64,000 nucleotides of DNA from Nonomuraea spiralis (GCF_014648435.1 NZ_BMRC01000012.1:124001-188000), one strand, 5' to 3'. Positions 40,601 to 49,950 are shown, numbered from the stretch's first letter. The notes: a model not told the origin generated them from the letters alone. Numbers and translations: made by a program.

Positions 40601-43600
40601 ATGTCGGCCTATCTCCGCTTTCCGACTGTTTTTCAGGACGTGGTGGTGTTCGCCGCCGAGGACGATCTGTGGATGGTGTCGGCCCAGGGCGGCCGTGCCT
40701 TCCGCCTGACCGCCGGCGCCGCCGAGGCCGGCTACCCCCGTATCTCCCCGCGCGGTGACCAGATCGCGTTCGTGGGCCGCGAGGAGGGCCCCGAGGAGGT
40801 GTACGTGATGCCGTCCGTCGGCGGCGCCGCGCGCCGGGTCACCTTCCACGGCGCCCGCTGCACGGTCACCGGCTGGGACCACGAAGGCCGCATCCTGTAC
40901 GCCAGCGACCAGTCCCAGCCGTTCGCCGGGCGCAAGTGGCTGCACCGGGTGACGCCGGGCGGGGTGCCGGAGCGGCTGCCGTACGGACCGGCGAACTCGA
41001 TCGCCTACGGCCCCGACGGCATGATCGTGCTCGGCCGCAACACCGCCGACCCCGCGCGGTGGAAGCGCTACCGCGGCGGCACGGTCGGCGACCTGTGGAT
41101 CGACACCGACGGCGACGGCGAGTTCAGGCGGCTGATCCGGCTGCCGGGGAACCTGGCCTCGCCGTGCTGGAGCGGCCGGCGGATCTGCTTCCTCTCCGAC
41201 CACGAGGGCGTCGGGAACGTCTACTCGTGCCGCCCGGACGGCCGGGACCTGCGCAAGCACACCCACCACGAGGACTACTACGCGCGCAACCTGTCCGGCG
41301 ACGGCCACCGCCTCGTCTACCACGCCGGCGCCGACCTGTACCTGCTGGAGCCGGACAGAGAGCCGGACAGAGAGCCGGGCGGGGAGCCGGGTGACGTCCC
41401 GGGAGGGGAGCCGGGTGAGCGGCCGCGGCGGCTGGACGTGCGGCTGGCCAGCTCGAGGACGCAGCGCAACCGCAGGTTCGTCGACGCCGAGGACTACCTC
41501 GACAGCGCGACCCTCAGCCCCGACGGCAGCGCGCTGGCGATCACCGCGCGCGGCAAGGCGTACGCGATGGCCGACTGGGAGGGCCCGGTCAGCCAGTACG
41601 GCGAGCCGGACGGCGTCCGCTACCGTTTCCTGACCTGGCTCAACGACGGCGTGCGGCTGATCGCGGCGGCCAGCGGCGAAGCCGACGAGGAACGGCTGGT
41701 GATCCTGGAGGGCCACGAGGGCGGCTGCGGCACCGAGGTGGCCAGGCTGGGCCGGATCAACGAGCTGGTCCCCGACCCCGCGCACGACCGCGTGGCCGTG
41801 GTCAACCACCGCCACGAGCTGCACCTGCTGGACCTGGCGACGGGCGTGGCCACGCTGGTGGAACGCAACCCGCACGGGCCGCCCGAGGACCCCGCCTGGT
41901 CGCGCGACGGGTGCTGGCTGGCCTACGCCGGGCCGCTCAACGCCCAGACCACCGCGATCAAGCTGCACCACCCCGAGTCCGGCCGGACGGTGGCCGCCAC
42001 CGAGCCGGTGCTCAAGGACTCGATGCCGGCCTTCGACCCGCAGGGCCGCTACCTGTACTTCATCGGCCAGCGGGTCTTCTCGCCCGTCTACGACCAGTTG
42101 CAGTTCGACCTGGGCTTCCCGCTGGGGACGCGGCCGTACGCGATCGCGTTGCGGGCCGACGTGCCCAACCCGTTCGTGCCCGGCCGGCGTCCGCTGAACG
42201 GCAAGGACGAGGAGGAGGACGAGCCGGAGGAGGCCGTCCGGGTGGATCTGGACGGGCTGGCCCGCCGCGTCACCGCCTTCCCGCTGCCGGAGGGCCGCTA
42301 CGAGGGCGTGGCCGGGCTCAAGGGCAAGGCGCTGCTGCTGACCAGCCCGCTGGAGGGCGAGAACACCCTGCACCTGTACGACTTCGCCAAGGGCAGGAAC
42401 GAGACGTTCGCCGAGGAGGTCACCGCGTTCGAGCTGGGCCGCGACCACAAGACGCTGCTGTACCGGGCTGGGAGCCGGCTGCGGGTGGTCAAGGCGGGCG
42501 AGGTCCCCGAGCACGACGACGACCCGCCGGGACGCGAGAGCGGCTGGATCGACCTGACGCGCATCAAGGTGTCGGTGGCCCCGGAGTCGGAATGGCGGCA
42601 GATGTTCCGCGAGGCGTGGCGGTTGCAGCGGGAGAACTTCTGGACCGAGGACATGGCCGGCGTCGACTGGCCGGCCGTCTACGACCGCTACGAGCCGCTG
42701 GTGGACCGGGTCACCACCCGGGGCGAGTTCTCCGACCTGCTGTGGGAGCTGCACGGCGAGCTGGCCACCAGCCACGCCTACGAGAGCGGCGGCGAGTACC
42801 GCCCGGGGCCCGACTACAGCCAGGGCAAGCTGGGCGTCGACTGGGACTTCCACGACGGCGTCTACCACATCCGCGCCGTCGTGACCGGCGACCCGTGGGA
42901 CCCGGAGGCCACCTCGCCGCTGAACCGGCTGGGGCTGGACGTACGTCCCGGGGACGCGGTGCTGGCCATCAACGGCGCGCCCATCGGCCTCGCGGCCACC
43001 CCGAACGAGCGGCTGGTCAACCAGGCCGGCGAGGAGGTCGAGCTGACCCTGCGGCGCGCGGAGCGGGTCTTCACGGTGACCGTGCGCGCCCTGGCCGACG
43101 AGCGGCCGGCCCGCTACCGCGACTGGGTCAACCTCAACCGCGCCGAGTGCCACGAACGTTCCGGCGGGCGGGTCGGCTACCTGCACGTCCCCGACATGGG
43201 CACCGAGGGGTTCGGCGAGTTCCACCGGGGTTTCCTGGCCGAGTACGACCGGCACGCGCTCATCGTGGACGTGCGCTTCAACGGCGGCGGGCACGTCTCG
43301 GCGCTGCTGCTGGAGAAGCTGGCCAGGCGGCGGCTCGGCTACGACTATCCGCGGTGGGGGGATCCGGAGCCGTACCCGCCGGAGTCGCCGCGCGGCCCGC
43401 TGGTGGCCATCACCAACGAGTGGGCGGGCTCGGACGGCGACATCTTCAGCCACACCTTCAAGCTGCTCAAGCTGGGCCCGCTGGTCGGCAAGCGCACGTG
43501 GGGCGGGGTGATCGGCATCTGGCCGCGCCATCAGCTCGCCGACGGGACGGTGACCACCCAGCCGGAGTTCTCCTTCGCCTTCGACGACGTCGGCTGGCAA

Positions 43601-43771
43601 CTGGAGAACTACGGCACCGATCCCGACATCGAGGTGGACATCACCCCGCAGGACTACGCCAGGGGCGTGGACACGCAGCTCGAACGGGCCATCGACGTCG
43701 CCCTCGACCTGCTGGCGGAGCATTCGCCGCATACGCCGGATCCGTCGCATCGGCCGGGAATGCAACCTTAG
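40601..43771 (+). CDS. Tricorn-like S41 serine protease
   Basis: Large cytosolic peptidase of 1056 residues that would degrade peptides from upstream proteases. Two N-terminal beta-propellers (about 1-600; for example GGRAFRLTAGAAEAGYPRIS) precede a C1 domain, a PDZ domain (RLGLDVRPGDAVLAINGAPI) and an S41 catalytic core. The tetrad is visible as Ser-His in LATSHAYESGG, nucleophile Ser in NEWAGSDGDIFSH and the acidic residue after GTDPDIEV. GGAGGAGGAG precedes the ATG. A 24-residue EPDR/EPGG repeat interrupts the first propeller. Length and order match canonical tricorn. Confidence 0.88.
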   Translation: MSAYLRFPTVFQDVVVFAAEDDLWMVSAQGGRAFRLTAGAAEAGYPRISPRGDQIAFVGREEGPEEVYVMPSVGGAARRVTFHGARCTVTGWDHEGRILYASDQSQPFAGRKWLHRVTPGGVPERLPYGPANSIAYGPDGMIVLGRNTADPARWKRYRGGTVGDLWIDTDGDGEFRRLIRLPGNLASPCWSGRRICFLSDHEGVGNVYSCRPDGRDLRKHTHHEDYYARNLSGDGHRLVYHAGADLYLLEPDREPDREPGGEPGDVPGGEPGERPRRLDVRLASSRTQRNRRFVDAEDYLDSATLSPDGSALAITARGKAYAMADWEGPVSQYGEPDGVRYRFLTWLNDGVRLIAAASGEADEERLVILEGHEGGCGTEVARLGRINELVPDPAHDRVAVVNHRHELHLLDLATGVATLVERNPHGPPEDPAWSRDGCWLAYAGPLNAQTTAIKLHHPESGRTVAATEPVLKDSMPAFDPQGRYLYFIGQRVFSPVYDQLQFDLGFPLGTRPYAIALRADVPNPFVPGRRPLNGKDEEEDEPEEAVRVDLDGLARRVTAFPLPEGRYEGVAGLKGKALLLTSPLEGENTLHLYDFAKGRNETFAEEVTAFELGRDHKTLLYRAGSRLRVVKAGEVPEHDDDPPGRESGWIDLTRIKVSVAPESEWRQMFREAWRLQRENFWTEDMAGVDWPAVYDRYEPLVDRVTTRGEFSDLLWELHGELATSHAYESGGEYRPGPDYSQGKLGVDWDFHDGVYHIRAVVTGDPWDPEATSPLNRLGLDVRPGDAVLAINGAPIGLAATPNERLVNQAGEEVELTLRRAERVFTVTVRALADERPARYRDWVNLNRAECHERSGGRVGYLHVPDMGTEGFGEFHRGFLAEYDRHALIVDVRFNGGGHVSALLLEKLARRRLGYDYPRWGDPEPYPPESPRGPLVAITNEWAGSDGDIFSHTFKLLKLGPLVGKRTWGGVIGIWPRHQLADGTVTTQPEFSFAFDDVGWQLENYGTDPDIEVDITPQDYARGVDTQLERAIDVALDLLAEHSPHTPDPSHRPGMQP
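41348..41419 (+). repeat. 12-bp minisatellite inside the tricorn gene (six units)
   Basis: Six consecutive 12-base units, five of which begin GAGCCGG, encode EPDR-EPDR-EPGG-EPGD-VPGG-EPGE in frame. The first two units are identical. It sits in a propeller loop, where length change would be tolerated. Confidence 0.85.
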
Positions 43772-43905
43772 GCAGCCCTCCGGCGTCTAAAGATCATAGG
43801 TGGGGTAAGCGCACAGGGGATGAATTGTGCACTCCGCCCACGCGCGGCACGGCCGCCGGCCACGCGCGTCAGCGAAGACAACCGAGCACAAGGGGGATCA
43901 TCCAG

Positions 43906-45222
43906 GTGCGCGCATTGGCACGCAGGGGCAAATCGGCGATGGTCCGGTTGTACAGGGGGTACAACCGGCGCAAGGCGCGCAACGCGCCGCCGCCCTCGAC
44001 CGACCGCATCCGGATCCTGCTGTTGCACGCCAACGGTATGGGCGGCACGATCAGGACTGTGTTCAACCTGGCCGGCTACCTGGCCGAGCAGCACGACGTC
44101 GAGATCGTGAGCATTCTGAAGGAGACCGAGGAGCCGTTCTTCCCGATCGACCCGCGGGTGCGGTTCCGCTTCCTCGACGACCGGCTCAAGCCCAGCCCGG
44201 ATCCGCTGCGGGCGATGTTGTCGAAGTTCCCGAGCAAGCTGATCCCGCCGGAGGAGACGGCCTACCACCGCTTCACGCTGTGGACCGACTACAAGCTGGC
44301 CCGCTTCATCCGTTCGCTCGACACCGGCGTGCTGATGGCCACGCGTCCGGGGCTCAACCTGGCCATGACGCAGTTAGCGCAGCCGGGCGTCATCACCATC
44401 GGGCAGGAGCACGTGGCCCTGCGCACCCAGGCCGAGCCGATGCAGAAGCTGATCAAGTGGCGGTACCGGCGTATGGACGCCCTGGTCACCCTCACCAAGG
44501 CCGACCTGCGCGACTACCGCAACACCCTGCCGAAGAAGCCCAAGAAGCTGGCCCGCATCCCCAACGCCGTGCCGCCGATGACCGGCGAGGTGTCCAAGCT
44601 GGACGCCAAGGTGGTCGTCGCGGTGGGCCGGATGACTCGGCTCAAGGGCTTCCACCGGCTGATCACCGCGTGGGAGACCGTCGCCGCCGCGCATCCGGAC
44701 TGGAAGCTGCGCATCTTCGGCGCCGGGCCGCAGGAGGAGAACCTGGCGGCGCAGATCGTCGAGGCCGGGCTCGAGGGCAAGGTGGAGCTGCCGGGGCCGA
44801 CCAGCGACGTGGGGGCCGAGCTGGAGAAGGCGTCGATCTTCGTGCTCAGCTCGCGGCACGAGGGCTTCCCGATGACGATCCTGGAGGCCATGGCCAAGGG
44901 GCTGGCCATCGTCAGCTTCAACAGCCCGCACGGGCCCAAGGAGATGATCACCGACGAGGTGGACGGGCTGCTGGTCAAGCCGCGTACCAACGCCAATCTG
45001 GCGTCCTCGATCATCCGGGTGATCGAGGACGAGCAGCTACGGCGGTCGCTGGCGGCCGCGGCGCTGGAGACGGCCCGCACCTACGACGTGGACGCGATCG
45101 GCCAGAAGTGGGACGACCTGCTGGCCGAGCTGCTGGCCCGCCGCAACGGCACGTACGTGCGCCCGCCCCGCCCGGCCCCCGAACCCGCCGACGAGCCCTC
45201 CGCCCCGGCCGAAGTGCCCTAG
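43906..45222 (+). CDS. GT4-family glycosyltransferase
   Basis: Retaining GT-B glycosyltransferase of 438 residues. The N-terminal acceptor domain starts IRILLLHANGMGGTIRTVFN, and the donor domain has VVAVGRMTRLKGFHRLITAW, LRIFGAGPQEENL and the EGFPMTILEAMAKGLAIVSF E-x7-E motif. The basic N-terminal VRALARRGKSAMVRLYRGYN may bind the membrane surface. The start is a GTG with AGGGGG about nine bases upstream. The substrate is unknown; MPLT-type teichuronic or polysaccharide synthesis is possible. Convergent with the HtrA-like gene. Confidence 0.85.
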   Translation: MRALARRGKSAMVRLYRGYNRRKARNAPPPSTDRIRILLLHANGMGGTIRTVFNLAGYLAEQHDVEIVSILKETEEPFFPIDPRVRFRFLDDRLKPSPDPLRAMLSKFPSKLIPPEETAYHRFTLWTDYKLARFIRSLDTGVLMATRPGLNLAMTQLAQPGVITIGQEHVALRTQAEPMQKLIKWRYRRMDALVTLTKADLRDYRNTLPKKPKKLARIPNAVPPMTGEVSKLDAKVVVAVGRMTRLKGFHRLITAWETVAAAHPDWKLRIFGAGPQEENLAAQIVEAGLEGKVELPGPTSDVGAELEKASIFVLSSRHEGFPMTILEAMAKGLAIVSFNSPHGPKEMITDEVDGLLVKPRTNANLASSIIRVIEDEQLRRSLAAAALETARTYDVDAIGQKWDDLLAELLARRNGTYVRPPRPAPEPADEPSAPAEVP

Positions 45223-45237
45223 CCGCGGGGACGAGAG

Positions 45238-45257
45238 GCGTTCACACGCGTTCACAC
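45238..45257. repeat. Tandem 10-bp duplication over the HtrA-like stop codon
   Basis: GCGTTCACAC occurs twice head to tail at 45238-45247 and 45248-45257. The second copy includes the stop codon (45252-45254, minus strand) of the HtrA-like gene, so the 3' end was duplicated. Confidence 0.7.
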
Positions 45258-46172
45258 CTCCGAGCCGGTGAGCTCCACCGGCTCGGCGATGACGTCGACC
45301 AGGGCGCCGTTGCGGTGGACCGTGATCTGCAGCGGCCGCCCGATCGCCTCGGCGAACATCAGCCGCTGCAGGCTCTGCGCGTCGCCCACCGGGTGGGCGC
45401 CCGCGCTCAGCACCAGGTCGCCGGCGCGCAGCCCGGCGCGTCCGGCGGGCGAACCGGGCACGACCTCCACCACGCGCAGCGCGCCGACCTGCCCGGTGCG
45501 CCGCCGCAGGTGCTCGGGCAGCGGCGCGGGCGAGGTCACCAGGCCCAGGAACGCCCTGCGCACCCGGCCGTCCCTGATCAGCGCCGCGATGATGGAACGC
45601 GTGGTGGCGTTCATCGGCACCGCCAGGCCGACGCCGACGCCGGCCACCGCCGTGTTCACGCCCACCACCCTGGCGTGCGAGTCGGCCAGCGCGCCGCCGG
45701 AGTTGCCGGGGTTGAGCGCGGCGTCGGTCTGGATCACGTCCTCGATCAGCCGTACGTTGGAGCCGCTGCGCGCCGGCATCGACCGGCCCAGCCCCGAGAC
45801 CACCCCGGCCGTCACCGACCCGGCCAGCCCGAGCGGGTTGCCCACGGCCACCACGAGCTGCCCCACCACCAGCTCGTCGCTGTCGCCGAGCACGGCCGGC
45901 TCGGGCGTGGGCGTCCGGGCCCTGATCACGGCCAGGTCCGACAGCGGGTCGCGGCCCACCACCTCGAAGTCGCCCGACGTCCCGTCGGCGAAGGCGACCG
46001 TGCCCGCGCGAGAGGAGCCGACGACGTGCGCGTTGGTCAGCAGGAACCCGTCGGCGGTGAACACGACCGCCGACCCGCTCCCCCGGCCGGCCCGCACACC
46101 GGCCACCTTCGGCAGCAGCTCGGCCGCCACGGACGAGACGACGCGCGAGTAGGCGTCGAGGGGATCCGCCAT
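45252..46172 (-). CDS. HtrA/DegP-like trypsin-family serine protease with PDZ domain
   Basis: Protein of 306 residues. The catalytic triad is His in LLTNAHVVGSS, Asp in DPLSDLAVIRA and Ser in DAALNPGNSGGALAD. A single PDZ domain follows (VVEVVPGSPAGRAGLRAGDLVLSAG). No signal peptide or transmembrane anchor is present, unlike most HtrA proteins, so it may act in the cytoplasm. GGAG sits six bases before ATG 46172 (MADPLDAYSR). It ends tail-to-tail with the glycosyltransferase gene. Confidence 0.87.
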   Translation of the reverse strand: MADPLDAYSRVVSSVAAELLPKVAGVRAGRGSGSAVVFTADGFLLTNAHVVGSSRAGTVAFADGTSGDFEVVGRDPLSDLAVIRARTPTPEPAVLGDSDELVVGQLVVAVGNPLGLAGSVTAGVVSGLGRSMPARSGSNVRLIEDVIQTDAALNPGNSGGALADSHARVVGVNTAVAGVGVGLAVPMNATTRSIIAALIRDGRVRRAFLGLVTSPAPLPEHLRRRTGQVGALRVVEVVPGSPAGRAGLRAGDLVLSAGAHPVGDAQSLQRLMFAEAIGRPLQITVHRNGALVDVIAEPVELTGSEV

Positions 46173-46324
46173 CACGTGCTCCTTTGCTTACAGGATTACA
46201 CGGTAACTCCGGAACAGCCCGTACGCTCGCCCGAGACGATCAGTCAGCAAAGCCTTCCGTGTCAAATCCCGCGATGCCGGGAATTCTCTAGACAACTTCG
46301 CCCATCGGAGCCACGGAGAGCCGC

Positions 46325-47038
46325 TTGAGCACGAAGGACGCCATCGCGATCCTCGCCGGAGCCGTCATCGTCGTCTCCTTCGTCAGCACCGCCAAGAGCC
46401 CGGCCGCCACCGCCGCCAGCCCCCTCAGCAACGCCAGCGGGACGCTGCCCGGCCTCGCGCCCGTCCTGTCCGGCGGGGACAAGGCCAGGGCACGCGCCCT
46501 CATCCACCGCTTACGCGTCAAGGGCCGCGGCCCCGGCACCGGCTACGCCCGCAGCCGCTACGGCGAGAACTGGGCCGACAACGCCACCGGCGTCCCCTAC
46601 GCCCGCAACGGCTGCCGTACCCGCGACGACCTGCTCGCCCGCGACGGGACGGGCGTGACGTACCGCCCCGGGTCGAGCTGCGAGGTCGTCGCCATGAAAC
46701 TGACCGACCCCTACACCGGCCGGCTCATCTCCTGGCGGAAGGCCGACGCCGACGAAGTGCAGGTGGACCACGTCGTACCGCTCAACTACGCCTGGCACAT
46801 GGGCGCGCCGCGCTGGGCGATGGCCAAGCGGCTCGACTTCGCCAACGACCCGCTCAACCTGCTGCCGGTCGACGGCCGGGCCAACGAGGAGAAGGACGCC
46901 TCGGGCCCGGCGGGCTGGCTGCCGCCCCAGCGCCGCGTCCGCTGCGCGTACGTCACCCGCTTCGCCCAGGTCGCCCTGAAGTACGGCCTGCCGGTGACCG
47001 GGGCCGACAAGGACACCATGCTGGCCCAGTGTCGTTAG
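46325..47038 (+). CDS. Secreted HNH-family nuclease (DUF1524/GmrSD-like C-terminal domain)
   Basis: Protein of 237 residues. The N-terminal IAILAGAVIVVSFVSTA is a signal peptide or anchor. The body has YGENWADNATGVPYARNGCRTRDDLLARD and the nuclease core DEVQVDHVVPLNYAWHMGA, with the catalytic His in VDHVVPL, then LDFANDPLNLLPVDGRANEEKD. Four cysteines could form disulphides outside the cell. The start is a TTG with GGAGA six bases upstream. Likely an extracellular DNase for nutrient DNA or competition (inference). Its stop overlaps the convergent SGNH gene by four bases. Confidence 0.85.
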   Translation: MSTKDAIAILAGAVIVVSFVSTAKSPAATAASPLSNASGTLPGLAPVLSGGDKARARALIHRLRVKGRGPGTGYARSRYGENWADNATGVPYARNGCRTRDDLLARDGTGVTYRPGSSCEVVAMKLTDPYTGRLISWRKADADEVQVDHVVPLNYAWHMGAPRWAMAKRLDFANDPLNLLPVDGRANEEKDASGPAGWLPPQRRVRCAYVTRFAQVALKYGLPVTGADKDTMLAQCR

Positions 47039-47865
47039 CGGGGGTCGATCCAGGCGAAACCATGCTCGAACGTCTGCTCGGCCAGGGCCCGCTGACCGTC
47101 GATGTTGGGGTGGAAGAAGTCCCACTTGCTGACGTGGTCGAGCGTGAACGGGAAGGAGAAGATCGCGCCCTCGTCGGTGTCGCAGGACGGGCCCATCTCC
47201 GCGCAGGCCCCTGCCGCCTCCCTGTTGTAGGCCATCACCCGCGCCCGCACCCGCGCCCGGCGCTCGGCGTCGGCCTTCTTCATCGAGGCCGGGTCGGCCA
47301 GCATGGTCGGGCAGATCTTCCCGACCGTCCAGAACGTACGGGCCAGCGGGTTGTCCTTGCCGACCTGCCACAACCGCCGCAGGTCGGGGACGCTGGCGAT
47401 GAACACCCTGGCCTGGGGCACCCCGGCGCGCAGCGCCGACAGCGCCGCGTCCAGCCGCTGGCGGTAGAGGGCGACCGGGGTCATCTCCCGTTCGGTGCGG
47501 CGGCAGGCGTCCTGGGCGCCTATGAGGATCGTCACATAATCGGCCTTGGCCGCGATCGCCCTGTCGACCTGGCCGGCCAGATCGGCGCTCGTCGCGCCCG
47601 GCACGGCGAAGTTGTCACGCTGGAGCGTTCCACTCAGGTCGTGCAGTCGCAGGTAGTGGCTGACGACCTGCGCGTTGTCGCCGGCCGACCAGGAACGGGC
47701 CTCGCAGGAGACGTACCAGCCGCAGGAGTTGAACCCCGTGGAGATGGAGTCGCCCAGCGTCGCCATCGTCTCGGGGACGGGCTGAGCTGCGGCGACGGCC
47801 TGCGCGGGCCCGGAGGCGGCCAGGACCAGGACAGCGGTGACGACGGGGGACAGACGACCGATCAT
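47035..47865 (-). CDS. Secreted SGNH/GDSL-family esterase/lipase
   Basis: Hydrolase of 276 residues with a clear signal peptide (VVTAVLVLAASGPAQAVAAA). Block I is MATLGDSISTGFNSCGW with the nucleophile serine, block II the Gly in AVPGATSADLAGQ, and block V DFFHPNIDGQ with catalytic Asp and His. Block III reads LIGAQDACRRTE: the normal oxyanion Asn of GxND is Gln here. Several cysteines support extracellular disulphides. Probably an exported lipase or esterase. Three CAAGGTC half-sites lie upstream. Confidence 0.87.
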   Translation of the reverse strand: MIGRLSPVVTAVLVLAASGPAQAVAAAQPVPETMATLGDSISTGFNSCGWYVSCEARSWSAGDNAQVVSHYLRLHDLSGTLQRDNFAVPGATSADLAGQVDRAIAAKADYVTILIGAQDACRRTEREMTPVALYRQRLDAALSALRAGVPQARVFIASVPDLRRLWQVGKDNPLARTFWTVGKICPTMLADPASMKKADAERRARVRARVMAYNREAAGACAEMGPSCDTDEGAIFSFPFTLDHVSKWDFFHPNIDGQRALAEQTFEHGFAWIDPR

Positions 47866-47887
47866 GGTGCCAAGGTAGGGAGCTGAT

Positions 47888-47918
47888 CAAGGTCGCACCA
47901 TGACCTTGAGGCAAGGTC
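47888..47918. promoter_or_regulatory. CAAGGTC inverted repeat with a third half-site upstream of the SGNH hydrolase
   Basis: CAAGGTC (47888-47894) and GACCTTG (47902-47908) form a perfect inverted repeat; a third CAAGGTC follows at 47912-47918. They lie 23-53 bases upstream of the hydrolase start, in the 217-base gap shared with isochorismate synthase. Operator-like; the regulator is unknown. Confidence 0.5.
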
Positions 47919-48082
47919 TGTCATTTCAGGACCGTCTTCCTATCACCGCTTGACAGTCCGTACGCGTGCAGGTTGCCCCCCACACACCTCAACGTCCGGT
48001 TTTTTCCTGGTTCGTGGGCCGTAACAACGCATTCACGGGGGTCCGAGTCGAACGTGTTCAGTTCCCGCATAGAGTGTCTTGA

Positions 48083-49312
48083 GTGAGTGTCGCGCTCGGA
48101 ACAACCCGCCCGCTACCGGTTCGCACCACCCCTGTAGGCGACCCCGGTGACCTGCTGGCATCCCTCCCGAAGACGGCGCCCTACGCCTGGGTCAGGAACG
48201 GCGAGGGCCTGGTGGGGTGGGGTCAGGCCGCCCAAGTCGCCGTGCCGCCCGGCCCCGGCCGGTTCGCCTGGGCCCGCCAGTGGCTGCACACCGTCTTCGG
48301 CGACGCCCACGTCGACGACGCCGTACGCACCCCCGGCTCCGGGCCCGTCGCCTTCGGCACCTTCACCTTCGACGAGGACGCCCCCGGCTCGGTCCTCGTC
48401 GTCCCGCGCGCCGTCCTCGCCCGCCGCGGCGGCCACGCCTGGCTCACCACCATCGGCGAGGCCCCGCTGGAGACGTTCAGCCCCGTCCGCGAGCCCGGCC
48501 GCATCAGCTACGGCGACGGCAGCCTCAGCGCCCCCGAATGGGAACACGTCGTCGCCCGCGCCGCCCGCCGCATCCGCGACGGCGAGCTGGAGAAGGTCGT
48601 CCTCGCCCGCGACCTGGTCGCCACCGCCGAGCACCCCATCGACGTACGCCTGCTGCTGACCCGGCTGGCCCGGCGCTACCCCGAGTGCTACACCTTCTCC
48701 GTCGCCGGGCTCGTCGGCGCCACCCCGGAGCTGCTCATCCGCCGTACCGGGCAGGAGATCGAGTCCCTCGTCCTGGCCGGCACCACCGCCCGCGGCACCG
48801 GACCCGCCGACGACGTCGCCCGCGGCGCCGCGCTGTTCGCCTCCCAGAAGGACCGCCACGAGCACGAGTGCGCCATCGCCTCCGTACGCCAGACCCTCGC
48901 CCCGCTCTGCGCCTCGCTCGACACCCCCGACGAGCCCGAACTCCTCGTGCTGCCCAACGTCCAGCACCTGGCCAGCCACGTCACCGGCCGGCTGGCCGAC
49001 GGCGCGTCCGTCCTCGACGTGGTGGCCGCCATGCACCCCACCGCCGCCGTCGGCGGCACCCCGACCGACACCGCCATCAAGGTCATCCGCGAGCTGGAGG
49101 GCATGGACCGCGCCGGCTACGCGGGCCCGGTCGGCTGGATCGACGCCCACGGCGACGGCGAATGGGGCATCGCCCTGCGCTCGGGGCTGATCGAGGGCAA
49201 CCGCGCCCGGCTGTTCGCCGGCGGCGGCATCATGGGCGACTCCGACCCGGCCGCCGAGCTGGCCGAGGCCCAGGCCAAGTTCCGCGTCATGCAGTACGCC
49301 CTGGAGGGCTGA
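48083..49312 (+). CDS. Isochorismate synthase (MenF/EntC/DhbC family)
   Basis: Chorismate-utilising enzyme of 409 residues producing isochorismate for menaquinone or a catecholate siderophore. EKVVLARDLVATAEHPID, GATPELLIRRTGQEIESLVLAGTTARG, SQKDRHEHECAIASVRQTL, HLASHVTGRL and HPTAAVGGTPTDTAI are the conserved Mg/chorismate motifs, and GPVGWIDAHGDGEWGIALRSG completes them. The GTG start is preceded by TAGAGT about eight bases upstream, suggesting a leaderless message. No men or siderophore cluster genes are adjacent, so the pathway is not fixed by context. Confidence 0.88.
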   Translation: MSVALGTTRPLPVRTTPVGDPGDLLASLPKTAPYAWVRNGEGLVGWGQAAQVAVPPGPGRFAWARQWLHTVFGDAHVDDAVRTPGSGPVAFGTFTFDEDAPGSVLVVPRAVLARRGGHAWLTTIGEAPLETFSPVREPGRISYGDGSLSAPEWEHVVARAARRIRDGELEKVVLARDLVATAEHPIDVRLLLTRLARRYPECYTFSVAGLVGATPELLIRRTGQEIESLVLAGTTARGTGPADDVARGAALFASQKDRHEHECAIASVRQTLAPLCASLDTPDEPELLVLPNVQHLASHVTGRLADGASVLDVVAAMHPTAAVGGTPTDTAIKVIRELEGMDRAGYAGPVGWIDAHGDGEWGIALRSGLIEGNRARLFAGGGIMGDSDPAAELAEAQAKFRVMQYALEG

Positions 49313-49329
49313 GCGCTCCGGACAGGCCC

Positions 49330-49950
49330 CTATCCGGGCACGTGCACGCCCTCGCCCACGTCGACGCGCGCCCGGCCGGCCGTCAGCCCGGCCACCCACT
49401 CCCCGAACGCCGCCACCTCGTCCTCCCCCACCGCCACCGCGAACGTCACCCCGGCCGCGTACGTCACCTCGCGCAGCGCGTACCGGGAGGCGCGCAGGTC
49501 GTTCTCCACCCGGCCGGCCTGGTCGTGGGCCACCGAGATGCGTACCAGCCTGGCCGGGACCATCCGCACCGGCTCCACCTGGTCGAGCGTCTCGGTCACC
49601 GCTCCCCCGTAGGCGCGCACCAGCCCGCCGGCGCCCAGCAGGACACCGCCGAAATAGCGGGTGACGACCGCGACCACGTCGTTGAACCCCCGGCCGACCA
49701 GCGCCTGGACCATCGGCGTGCCCGCCGTGCCGCCGGGCTCGCCGTCGTCGTCGCCCTTCTGCAACCGCTGCCCGATCACGTACGCCGTGCAGTTGTGGGT
49801 GGCGCCGGCGTGCTCGCGGCGGCGCCCGGCGATGAAGGCGGCGGCCTCCTCGACGGTACGGGCGGGGGCCAGCGCGCAGACGAACCGGGAGCGCCGCACC
49901 TCGGTCTCGTGCTCGACGCCGGCCGCGAGGGTGAGGTAGGGCTGGGACAC
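49330..49950 (-). CDS. YigZ/IMPACT-family protein
   Basis: Conserved cytosolic protein of 206 residues. The N-terminal UPF0029 domain contains SRFVCALAPARTVEEAAAFI, HNCTAYVIG and DDGEPGGTAGTPMVQAL; the signature VVTRYFGGVLLGAGGLVRAYG is intact, and an EF-G-domain-IV-like C-terminus follows. GTG 49950 (VSQPYLTLAAG) gives the standard length. A conserved 15-base element ending 18 bases upstream is shared with another site in the window. Possible role in translation control, not established. Confidence 0.83.
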   Translation of the reverse strand: MSQPYLTLAAGVEHETEVRRSRFVCALAPARTVEEAAAFIAGRRREHAGATHNCTAYVIGQRLQKGDDDGEPGGTAGTPMVQALVGRGFNDVVAVVTRYFGGVLLGAGGLVRAYGGAVTETLDQVEPVRMVPARLVRISVAHDQAGRVENDLRASRYALREVTYAAGVTFAVAVGEDEVAAFGEWVAGLTAGRARVDVGEGVHVPG

